Source: Taenia hydatigena (lineage: Eukaryota > Platyhelminthes > Cestoda > Cyclophyllidea > Taeniidae). Taken from it: a DNA stretch of 64,000 bases. This document shows, one piece after another, positions 46,301 through 56,600 of the stretch (position 1 is the stretch's first letter; each line of letters begins with the position of its first letter). The translations under genes were made by a program, and so were the position numbers. A model generated the notes under the pieces. That model did not search any database. It was not told the DNA's origin and was given only the letters and a program-made list of their open reading frames with translations. Location of the stretch: NCBI GenBank assembly GCA_036345935.2, contig JADWOT020001342.1, positions 124,001 through 188,000 on the forward strand. Reading direction: 5' to 3'.

Positions 46301-49149
46301 TCTGAGTAAATTTGCGCTGTACCATTCGCATGCCATTTTAATGGTCCTGTGTTTAGCATGATGCAGTGAGATAGTTTCCATTACCCGTGCACAACTAGTT
46401 TACAGTGCCACTAAGGACTCAAAGGAATAACTATCTGGCGCTGACGTTACAGTCATTATTTGAGGTAGTGTGGTGAGAAACTAATGTCCTTGTTTTGGTA
46501 AGCGAACCCCTTTGACAGCAATAGGTCATCAATGTCCTTGTGAGGGTATAAAGCCAACTTTTACATGTAAAATCTTTTAAATTAGAGCCCCTTGATGCGT
46601 TTTTGCCTGTTGAGTCTAGGGTTATTTGATTAGTAAACGTCGGTGCGCGTTTTGGTCAACTAATCTTCATCTTGACCTCGTATGACTCGCCTAGTCGCAA
46701 ACTATCTGTTGACGTCGAGTGGGAGTGCGAAGGCAGATATGTTATCAGACACTTTCCTAAAATATGGCATTATAGGTGAATCGAGAAATTTCATTTTTCA
46801 AACACATTAGCAGAGTTCAGTTATTTAAACTTTCACTCCACCTTACGAACTATGGAAGCTCTTACTCCACACAGAATGCAAAATTGGTCAAATGCATAAG
46901 GAATAAGCATTATAGCTGCCGGAGATCAATCCTAGTTCCTAGCATTACCCAAGGTCGATTAAACATCTTTTTACTTGAGTATTACATAAAGCCCCTGATC
47001 CTATCTGTTAACTAAGGATTTATTTGTAAACATGTGTGCCATTTGATCCTACATGCAAACCATCCCACAATATCTGTAGGACAGAATGAAAAGATCTCAT
47101 TTAACTTCACAGTCTCCTTCGTCGAATTTAAGAGTCGAATAGCAAGGCACTTGAGCGCTGATGTTTAAAGGCAGCTTTGCAGTGTGACGATAGAGTAGAA
47201 ATGCTAATCCAAGTCTAATTAAAACTACCTCCACTTGGCTCTGCATAGCACTTCCGAATAGAGTGCATGGCACTGAGCGTGTAAATGCGATCCGGTATGA
47301 ATTCTGTTGGACAAGGACATAAAATGATCAAGGTATAAGTAAGGAACCCCAAAGAATCTATTGTATTTGCATACGTAAGGTCTTGGTGAACAAAGACCAA
47401 AGGGAAATAAAAAGAAACTAAATTATGATGTCGATGCGCAGCTTGCAAACTATTTAGGAATTTTTTGGTGTAAACATGGAGTTTTATTAATACCTCTGCT
47501 TTTATTATCCGTTTATCTACCCATTTTTTTCATTTCTTTACCTCGTCTGCGCATGCAGCTGCTGTAAGCGTGATCCATGGAGAAGACGAGGCAGACTAAG
47601 AACTAAGGGATGTAAGGTTACCCGAAGTAAAGCCATCCTTAAAATATATTAGGCAAACTCAGTGTTTGAAATTTAAGCGGTTTTCGGCCACGAAGGTCAT
47701 TGTACGCATTGCCAGCAAGCAGTATAATGCACAAAATTTTCTGGTGATGCACACGTCCCTTAGAAAAGTGCTTTATACAGGTGGTCAAGCATGCCCACAA
47801 TTGGGGTCGCAACGTGGTGCGCGCACAGATCACATGGCTAATACACATGCCCCTACGCGTTAGCCAATGACGCATGAGTTCACGTTGGCTTCCTTACAGA
47901 TTTATCTGACATTACCCATAATTCCACACTAATCCTTACTTTCTTCTTCGTTAAACGTCTTAGTCTTTCTTTTAACGCAGACTGAATGCAGATTTACTTG
48001 CTGCCGTGGACTTTAAGAGCTAAATTTGGGAACTGCTCTTTATAAATACTTATGCGAGATCGATTTCATGTTTGTTGTCATTGCATTTTTATTAAACAAT
48101 CAGATTCTAACACCTTTTCTTGAGAAGCTCGTGAGGAATCTGCTGCGTCTATATGTCTGCGAAGCAGTTGAACGGAGTTAGAGCAGTTTTAGTATCCCCC
48201 AATATTAGCTACTCAACATACCAAGTAGTTAAAGCTCGAGGCAGGCATTGCGGCATGTGCATAACTCCTGAAACATTTGCATGTGTGCTGTTATGCTTAC
48301 GCCGCTCTTATACTCGTTTCAGACTAATAAATTAGTGAATCGATCTGACTTTAAGGCATAATATTGTCTGTGCAAGCAAATTAAAATTGGATTGTTTGAG
48401 TTATGTTAGAAGAAAGCAGATCATTTATATTAAAGCCTGTCCTTTTATTCGACCGGTGCAATTACCGTTATATAAAGGGACTCAGACTCACTGGCTTTTG
48501 CATATGCCGTTGCGGCTTGAATGGCATATTAGTAAAGCTTAACGTATTATTTGGAAGACTACTGGCTTTACGATCTGAGGTTTCGATGGTGCAGAGCTTA
48601 GGAGGGCAAATGGGTCATTTAGTATCACAACAATGTTATACGATGATGCGGGTCCCCATATTAGGATCCATTGTGTTGTGTCACAAAAGAGGAAACTTTA
48701 CCTTTGAATTTGGAGCATTTCAAATTTTGCTGAAAATAAAAAGGTGCCTTCGGTATGCTAATGAAGCAGAATTCGTCAACACAATGCAATAATGCCGCTA
48801 CTTCAACCATGATAGATGCGAAACCTCCTTGCTGATTTCTGCGCGGGCAGTCCTGGTAGAGTAGAAGTTGGGACTTATGTCCATGCAGTCAATAGGCGTA
48901 AATATATGATGATTGCCCAAGTTACACCAAATAGCAAGACAATGTGGTGTGCCACTCACAGTCCTTGATCAGTCATCAAGAGTTTCTGATTCGTTTGAGG
49001 ACCAGCCGCAATATCGGTAAGTTGGAAAGTAGAATAAAGCCAATTTTCGTCACCAGCGTTGTGCGATTTCTAGGCTAATATACTCACTACAAATTAATTG
49101 ATTGCTCTCATGTGTTAGCTTTAAAAATGGAATAAAACGAAAGTTAAAA
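40351..49149. other. No supported gene
   Basis: Many open frames of 60-129 residues occur on both strands (for example 40314-40637, 42249-42542, 44278-44595, 45134-45328, 48403-48792) with no recognisable domain. A small hairpin lies at 42613-42630 (GTCCCTG, loop ACAA, CAGGGAC). A frame ending at a good donor (ATCG followed by GTAAGTTG near 49012) includes ARQCGVPLTVLDQSSRVSD; it is single-copy and I leave it as a note. Confidence 0.4.
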
Positions 49150-49945
49150 GCTGGCACTCCCGTACTACTTGTCAATGTCTGCATCCGTTGAATATAAGGA
49201 ACGGTTGCGCTAAAGGCAACCCAGTGATAGCTTGAGCTCTTCTCTCTCCAGCCTTGGATGTAGCTATATAGGTATTTAAATTTTGCCTTTTTGAGGTATT
49301 TAGTTAAGCTTTTACGTCGTCTCTGCCCTGCTGACAACAGAATACTTGCAATAACCCCAATACGGGTCTTTGTAGAACCAAGATTATCCTAATTCTGAAG
49401 GAAAAATGCGCTTATTGACAAATGCACCGCCACGAAACTAAAAGTTATATTTCATGTTTGTGTTCATGGTGTACATCTATCTCATACCGGGATGATAATG
49501 CGTTGCATCAATGTGCAGTAAGGCATAGACTTAAGCTTACCAAAGTCAGCTTCTTTTGCCTCACCCTACGTGCGAAAATGTGCTTTTGTCTCAAATCGGA
49601 TTGGGTAGATTATGCTGAAACAACTATATGGAGGATGGAATGTAAAATTTCTTAGCATCGCTCTTCTCGCAAATCATCCTTCCACTCTAAGAGAAGTATG
49701 TGATTTTAAGGTCTTAGCGAACGTCAGCAATTCCTATTTTGAAATTCCGTAGAAATCGGTGGCCTGTTACTGCTGGAGAGAGAAAACGTTACGCAAAGAG
49801 ATCAAGACCATTGATAACAAGGCATTAAATTGGCTCACACTGCAAAATAGCAATGCATAAGGGTCTGGATTCCATCCACATTCAGACCACATTTTGTGTT
49901 CAAAAGCATCATATCGTTAAATTTTACTGATGGCAAACTTTATGG
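49150..49945 (+). repeat. Tandem duplication unit 1
   Basis: The unit is followed head-to-tail by unit 2 (49950-50755). Identity is high and collinear over nearly all of it, for example TGCGCTAAAGGCAACCCAG, TTTTACGTCGTCTCTGCCCT, AAGGAAAAATGCGCTTATT, GTGTACATCTATC, TATGTGATTTTAAGGTCTTA and TTCAAAAGCATCATA, each with its counterpart about 770-820 bases on. Only two units are present. The units are more similar to each other than the copies of the two larger duplications, so this is a more recent event. Confidence 0.95.
49566..49614 (-). CDS. Possible 49-base terminal exon in tandem unit 1
   Basis: On the minus strand an acceptor GTTGTTTCAG (AG at plus 49615-49616) is followed by a frame IIYPIRFETKAHFRT and a TAG at 49566-49568. 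Unit 2 (50340-50388) has the same length, an acceptor TTTTTTAG, the frame IILSIRFETKAYFRT and the same TAG. CGA/CGT and CGC/CGT are silent. Immediately downstream a second shared minus-strand frame crosses a conserved GTAAGC. The peptide is very short, so this could be coincidence in a recent duplication. Confidence 0.2.
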
Positions 49946-49949
49946 CATT

Positions 49950-50755
49950 GCCTGCACTTGTTGTAAATGAGGAGCGATTGCGCTAAAGCCAACCCAGCAA
50001 TAGCTTGAACTCTTCTCATTTCCATCCTTGGATGCAGACACATAGGCATTCGAACTTTGTCTTTTAAACAAGCTAGCTGAGCTTTTACGTCGTCTCTGCC
50101 CTACTAATAACAGAATGCTTGTAATAACCCCACTACAAGTCCTTGTAAAATCAAGGTTATCCTAATTCTAAAGGAAAAATGCGCTTATTACCAAATGCAC
50201 CGCCACAAAACTAACGGTTTTGTTTTATGTTTGCGTTCATGGTGTACATCTATCCCATGCTAAGGATGATAACGCGTTGCACCGATGCGCGGTAAGGCAT
50301 AGACATAGGCTTACTGGAGTCAGCCTCTTTCGCCTCATCCTACGTACGAAAATATGCTTTTGTCTCAAAACGGATTGAGAGGATTATGCTAAAAAATATA
50401 CAAAGGACGGAATAAAAATATCTCAGCATTGCGGTTTTCGTATATCATCTGTCTGCTCTAAATGAAGTATGTGATTTTAAGGTCTTAATGGAAGTCAACG
50501 ATTCCTATTTAAAAAATCCGTTGAATTTGGTGATCTACCACCGCTGGAGAGGGAGAACATTACGCAAAGAGATTAAGACCATTGGACTCACAGCATTACG
50601 TGGGCTTGCAACGCAAAATAGCTTTAACGTTATTGATAGTCTTTTGGCTTTCATAGTAGTACACAAGGCTCTGTCTATTTCCCGTCTACTTTTCGTCCAC
50701 ATTTTGTGCTCAAAAGCATCATACTGTTAAATTCGCTGATGCTGACTGTATAGAT
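49950..50755 (+). repeat. Tandem duplication unit 2
   Basis: This is the direct-repeat partner of 49150-49945, ending after the GTGCTCAAAAGCATCATACTG block at about 50708-50728. Frames that are open in one unit are often broken in the other (for example the plus frame 49422-49655 of unit 1 has stops here), so most of the unit is not under obvious coding constraint. A minus-strand stretch starting MVLISLRNV is shared by both units near 49805-49760 and 50585-50540. Confidence 0.95.
50340..50388 (-). CDS. Possible 49-base terminal exon in tandem unit 2
   Basis: This is the counterpart of 49566-49614 with equal length, its own acceptor and the same stop codon. See that entry for the comparison. 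Confidence is low because the peptide is only 15 residues. Confidence 0.2.
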
Positions 50756-52757
50756 GCAAACTCATTGATGAAGGTGCACATAGGGTTGTTGAGGATGCAT
50801 GAGGTCCTATCTTCCTTAAGGAAGTAATAACTTTGTGCGTACCTTCGCGCTGTCCAAAATGCAAGGCATGAAGCTGTCATATTGCCATCCAAATTAGACC
50901 AACAGCTTCGACATTGGCTGCATCATCGTAAGGAATCTTTATAGCTTGTAATAAACTAACTCCCAACTTCAAGTGATTTCCATGCCCCGACTTGATGAAT
51001 CCTTTGCTGCCTCTGTTAGCGTGCAAAATTGAGCCGATAAAATTTTCTTCTAGTTGGGCAGTAGTTGACACAACGCATTTCTTTGAGGGCCAGCCCATTT
51101 TTCGAATTTGACTATCTGCTTTACAAAGGCTTAGAATGGTGACTAATCCACCATCATCGAAAATTCACAAACCCATTTTAGCCATCGCTTATTAGGAAAT
51201 CGACAATGGACAGTGAAACAGGCGCACCTAATATGGTATTAGAAATCGCAATGTTGCACTCTAATAGGAGCATGTTTACGTGTGAGAGCTAAATTCACAA
51301 TGCGAGACACGTCCTGTGTCAGTTCAAAGAGGATGTGCCACCAATTATGCAATGATTGCGTCAAATTTTCTGCTTCTAAGCCTATAGTAACTGCGATTAG
51401 CAGACCTACTCCCACTGATTAAACCACAGTGACCCCACTTACTCCCACGGTCCTGGTGCTTGCAGTGACTTTGTCTTGAATCCCTGAAAATCACTTACTT
51501 AACATCGCATCTCATCGTATATGTAAAAATAAACACCGTGCTGTTAGAGCACGTGCCCTTGCTAAGTCCACAGCGCAATCGTTCAAATGACCTACCTACC
51601 TATGTTTTCGCAACGGACACGTTAAAACAAGATACTCTGTAGTTTAAGCATACGCCGTTCCATAGGTCCGTAACATGAATATAAGTACACATGTAGACTG
51701 TGAGTACAAGCACTTACTGGAAGAGATGTGGCTTCAAATCGGTTTCGTGGTGCTGGCAGTTTTCATCTTGCATGGAGATTTCGCACAAAAAATTAGTAAG
51801 AAGTCTGCTATTTCTTTGCCCTAGTACATATATTATCCATAATGCATTAGACAAATTGTGATATTTGATAAATTAGCGAGCCCGACAAAGTTAGCAGGAA
51901 TTTGTCAATGTGAAAATGGCTTATTAAGACTAGAAAGGACATAGCTCCTTCTACTATTCCGCATTGCATCACATTGCAGAGCAGCGTTAAATCTCATCCT
52001 TTCATACCATATCACAGTGATTTTACCTTTGCCCAGCTAAGTGGACTCACTCGTCCCCTTGATCTTTTAACTGCTTCTCCTCTCTCATCTTGCATTTCCA
52101 ATTTATCGTCAAGATGCCTTTATATCGACATTTACTTTTGGTAAGCAGGGTTCTGCCTAGTTTCGTTTGCCTTTAGGCATATCAAGAAGTGTAGAACTTG
52201 TGTTAATAATGGGTTTGGTCAAAAAAGACCTGATAGCATTATCACTCAATTTTAACTTCCTGCGACATGAAGTCGTAATTAATGTCTAGTGACGTCAACA
52301 CGAAGGGGTACATTGCAATCTGTAGTTGGGCTGTGTTGTGAAAATAGCACAAATCTACCTGATTGAAAATACTGAAAGTTTTCACTAAGAGTAATAACAA
52401 TTATTTCGGTGGCGACCAAACCACAAACGCGGATGTTTTTGTCTCGCATCGGGCGGAGTTCGATGCTAAAACAAGAACATTAACGACGAACTGCACAATT
52501 TATCATAATTATCTTTGCAAAATGCTTCATGTTTTTACAATAGGTATGAAAAACAGGCACAAAGGAAAGTTTTCTCCCGATTTTTGTAGCTTGCCTATTA
52601 GGCTGTACTATCTCGAGTTATTGGATGCCCTTTCAATGAAATTGATGTCTTAATAAAGTATGACGCGCCTTAATTTCGAAAAGTTCAGGGTACAAACGAC
52701 CATGGACAGATTTTGCCGTTACTCACTAGCGCCCGGTCATACCGCTTGGTACTTTAA
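50756..52757. other. No supported gene; may hold upstream introns or exons of the FN3 gene
   Basis: No second FN3 or immunoglobulin-like domain could be recognised here by its Trp and Tyr pattern. The plus-strand frame at 52363-52653 has no recognisable domain. If the FN3 exon belongs to a larger gene, upstream exons may lie here or outside the window. Confidence 0.35.
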
Positions 52758-52887
52758 GCATGCTGCCTGACTCATCAGCACTTACAGCAAAACGTTCAGG
52801 CCTACTCTTGTAGCATTAACCCTAGTTATTTGTTCCTCGACTTGGCGCTTGACCACTTGACAATTACCCGCATTTATTTACAGACAG
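52758..52887 (+). CDS. Possible exon preceding the FN3 exon
   Basis: The frame is open from after a TAA at 52755 to a strong splice donor, ACAG followed by GTAAGAG (GT at 52888-52889). The frame ends in phase 1, exactly the phase needed by the FN3 exon that starts at 52964; the intron would be 76 bases (GTAAGA...TTTGCATAG). The peptide includes YSCSINPSYLFLDLALDHLT and ITRIYLQT. Acceptor-like AGs at 52786-52787 and 52798-52799 could begin the exon. The sequence is not an evident FN3 end. Support comes from phase match, short intron and splice signals, not from homology. Confidence 0.35.
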
Positions 52888-52963
52888 GTAAGAGCACACT
52901 GAGACTAATAAAATTTCACCGACATCCTAACAATAGTTCAAAACAACGTTTTCCTTTGCATAG

Positions 52964-53208
52964 GTCCCAGCGATCCGCGGAAGGTAAAGCTAAGGGCAAT
53001 AAACTCTACCTCGGTGCGGCTGAGGTGGGCTTCACCTTCTGAACCCTACGGCAATATTATTGGCTATATTGTCAACCGAAACCTCGACAATGGGCAGCAG
53101 GACGAGATTTATCTTCCTCCAGTTCTAACCTACGTCTTCACAGATTTGATGCCGGGACAAACCATTTCTGTCTATGTTCGGACACTCACGAAAAAGGGAC
53201 TGTTGTAG
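52964..53208 (+). CDS. Fibronectin type III domain exon
   Basis: After an acceptor (TTTCCTTTGCATAG, AG at 52962-52963), a phase-1 exon encodes one complete FN3 domain of about 80 residues: GPSDPRKVKLRAINSTSV, the core RLRWASPSEPYGNIIGYIV, then a loop (NRNLDNGQQDEIYLPP), LTYVFTDLMPGQTISVYV and RTLTKKG. The diagnostic residues are all there: Pro near the start, the B-strand Trp, the IxGYxV C-strand, a Tyr (in LTYVFTDL) and LxPGxxxxVxV for strands E and F. FN3 domains are beta-sandwiches of cell-adhesion, receptor and muscle proteins, often encoded by phase-1 exons as here. The frame meets TAG at 53206-53208. Either the domain is C-terminal or a donor just before it (GGACT followed by GTTGTA) ends the exon. 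The parent protein cannot be named from one domain. Confidence 0.85.
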
Positions 53209-53501
53209 AAGCGCAGATACGTTAGTGATGTCAGTAGGATGGTAAACGTAACCACACAATATTCAGAAAGAGGCGAGCATTTATACTCATTTCATCAAAT
53301 GCTGCATAATTGTGTGAAGTTGACTAGACTTTGTCAAAAGGGCCTCTTGATGCTGCAAAAATAATTCATAGGCCCAACCCTAGTCTGTCTCTCACAGTAT
53401 CTACAACAGATCATAAGACAAGTTTGACTCATGAGTCCGTCCAAATTACCCATTCGAGCAGCATTAACATTAAATTGACTTATAGATGGTAACAGATATA
53501 A
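53209..53501. other. No supported gene (between FN3 exon and the frame at 53.5 kb)
   Basis: I see no further FN3 domain. A donor-like GTTAGTGATG occurs just after the FN3 frame stop, at about 53221. Confidence 0.4.
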
Positions 53502-53690
53502 TGGAAAAATTCACTACCTCGGAAAGGAGGGGAAAGAGCACCAGTGATACCCAAGAGAAGAGGATCCGCATATAATTCCCCAATGACCACATCGGAAAAG
53601 AAAAGAAAGTCAGTTGCTACGAGAGGATCCACAATAAGCCCTTCACCCCAGACTTCTGCACAAATAAAAGACAGGTCTAACGGGCTTTGA
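53502..53690 (+). CDS. Possible exon: Ser/Pro/Lys/Arg-rich tail
   Basis: A plus-strand frame is open for 62 residues between stops at 53499 and 53688. It reads SLPRKGGERAPVIPKRRG, SAYNSPMTTSEKKRKSVATR, GSTISPSPQTSAQIKDR. It is low in hydrophobic residues, with KRR and KKRK clusters and SP motifs, as in a cytoplasmic or nuclear tail. It lies 300 bases after the FN3 exon on the same strand, so it might be a later exon of that gene. The stretch is purine-rich, which by itself lowers stop frequency, and no good acceptor precedes it. Treat as tentative. Confidence 0.2.
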   Translation, partial: WKNSLPRKGGERAPVIPKRRGSAYNSPMTTSEKKRKSVATRGSTISPSPQTSAQIKDRSNGL

Positions 53691-56600
53691 CAACCGTCAG
53701 GGCGAAGGAACCCGTTTCACAACGCACCAAGTTATCATGATTAGCGGGCCTGCTCCCATATCTTTGACTACTGCACCCATATTTGTCTCCGTGACCCTAG
53801 TCTGCGCAAACTATCAACTATTTCACCTGTTCTGAATTTTGATGCTCAAAAGTTGTTTTTATCGGATATGCCATTTACATCACTCAATTCCTATAAGTCT
53901 TCTGTCTTTGCTTAGCAATTAAAAAACCAGGCGCACCAAACACCTCTCTAACGACGAATACAAGGCCTGACATACCGCTCCATTCTCATTGACCCAGTCT
54001 CAAAAGAGGTTCAGACTTGCAAATATTTTCAGTGAATATGTAGTGAATTAAGACTATGTTATAATAAGGGTTTCGTCTTCAATCCTAAAATATCCCTCCA
54101 AAAGTCCCAAAAATGTTTCGTTTTCGCGGCTGCTTTTGCGGGTCCACTGGAAATCATCTTATACCAGACCACTAGCGCCTGATTTAATGTTTTTTTACTA
54201 GCTAGCTTCGACAGCTAGTAGCAACAAATTGCTTGAACTGGTAATAGCTGTCACCTCAGACCTATTTCTTATTGATTATTTGGCTGCAAGGCTGATGGAT
54301 CCAAAGCCACTCTTACACTTTTAAGCTTGGACTATAACGTCTTCATTTTTGTAAGTCAAAAAATTGATAAGTATTCATTTCCTGTTCTTAAAAATTGACC
54401 GAAATTTGCTGCCTTAAAAAAGACATATCTCAGGTCCTGCTGATGTGATGATTAACAGCAGTCATCGTTAAGGCCGAACATATCACATGGTCTTGTTGAT
54501 TGATGAGTTTAAAGCTCAAGTTAGCAAGTAATTCTGCGTTTGAATGAATAAGAAGGGTAAGGTGGATTATTGTGAAAGGATGGATACCGTTGGATAAACC
54601 TGTAAGTAAGCCAAAGCGCACTCATGCCCTTAGCGGCTAACACGAAGAAGCATGCATATTGGCCATGTGATCTGTGTGCGCACTACGTTGTAACCCCAAC
54701 TGTGGGCATGCATGATAACCTGCAGAAAGTACTTTTCTAAGGGACGTATGCATCAGCAAAAATGGCTTGTGCATAAAATTGCCTGCGGACCGCGCATTAA
54801 ATGATCTTTACAACCAAAATCTACTCCAACTGCTAATGTTTCACCTACCCAATAAGTTTTAATGACAGCTTTATTTCGAATAACTTCGCACCATCTAAAT
54901 CAAATTCCGATTAGTTTCGTTTTTGCCCCCCAATTCCCTATAAAGCCCACTGTGCTTAGAGTGAGGCTTTCAACCGCCAATAATTGCTCAATTAGATGTT
55001 GGCGCACAGCGGACCAGTGCCTCCTTCTACCACACTTCTTTCGGATGCTATCCAACAAGTGTTAAGGAAAGCCTCAGTGTTAGTGAATTTAGTAGAATTC
55101 TGTTCTTCGACCAAATCAGCCCGGCATGCGTTTCTCATGTTGATTCTACGCAGCAGCATGCTGGGAGCCAAACAGGTAAAACAGTAGTAAACACGAACCC
55201 TCTCAAATTGTAAGTGGTAATTGGGTAGAGGTACACGGAATGCATCCATACTTTGAACACCTGGTGTACATTAAAATTTTAAATGCAAGCAAAATATTTA
55301 AAATTGCATAAGAGTCTTGCATAACGGTTGATAAACAATAACAAGGGTAGCTATTACCTCAGGCTGTTGGAGAGAAATGGAATGAATGGTTGCGTTACCA
55401 AAAGCGACAAGTCATCCTTCACTGGCAAGTCATCGTTAAACACTGAAATTCCTGTGGCTAGTGCAAAATGGATTGCAGATCCACTCGAAATGATCAGAGA
55501 TCTGCTAAAGCAGAAAACTCCGATAGATACCACGAAGTGCTCTGCTTTGAAAACAATAAAGACTAGTCTAGTAGTTGAATTAATAATAGCATCATCATCG
55601 ATTTGCCTTTAGGCCTCTTTTCAATTTCTCGTGCAGTCTGTGTTTTAATGCGTCTCCTGACACGATTGACTGCACCATTGTTAATGAACAACGATTTCTG
55701 TAGGCTAGCTAACCTATATTTGCATACGAGAAGGTTTTAAGCACTAAATGCAGAAGACACATTAAAATGGTGCATAAACATTAGGTTTTGGCAGATTATG
55801 CGCCTCACTATAGTTGCATTTATGAGGGATTTATTTCGAATGACCACGCCTTTAAAGACGAAATACTAAATGAAGAGGACTTCAATATGGTAGGCCAGGT
55901 AGCGGATCTACAGAGCTGCGACTGAATAAAATAGTTAACCTGAATTGACCTTGGGTGCCTTCTTAGGTGAAGGAATATGCGACGGGCAATGAATACAAGC
56001 AGTGGTGGCAAGACAAAGACAAACCCCAAATTTTAGTAACGCTGCGTTTTGCAAAAATGAAACTAAGGGTCACCGAAATGTCATCAGCAGTGATATTCAC
56101 AATTGTAATTTAGATACAGTGTTAGGGACACTGCAAAAAATGGCAGACTTTTCTTTTCGAAAGTATGCAATATTAGACAGATCACTCCCACTGGCCCTAA
56201 ATTTGACAAATTTTGCGAAATGATATCGCCTCAAGAAGGCAGGCAGGAATTGTAAAGGTTAACATTGGATAGAGGCGATGATTTGTCTAGAGAAGGTGAA
56301 CCACCGAACATCCGGTATTCTTCATGGCTCTTGACACTCGATTCGTCACAAACCGTGACACGTAGACTCCACACCTAAAATGCGTTATAAACTGTGAGTG
56401 GTGGAATGAAGAGCTAGTGTCATTTATCGCTAAGGTGCAAGAAATACGATGGCATCAGCGTTCAGACCGAAAACCCATCTACCATGAACATCCCTATTTG
56501 GCCACGGAACTTTTGTAAATTGAGAACAAAACAATTGCAGTTTTTGAAATTGGCTGTGAAGGCTAAACCAATGTTATGGCATTTCTGTCTACTGAGTAAA

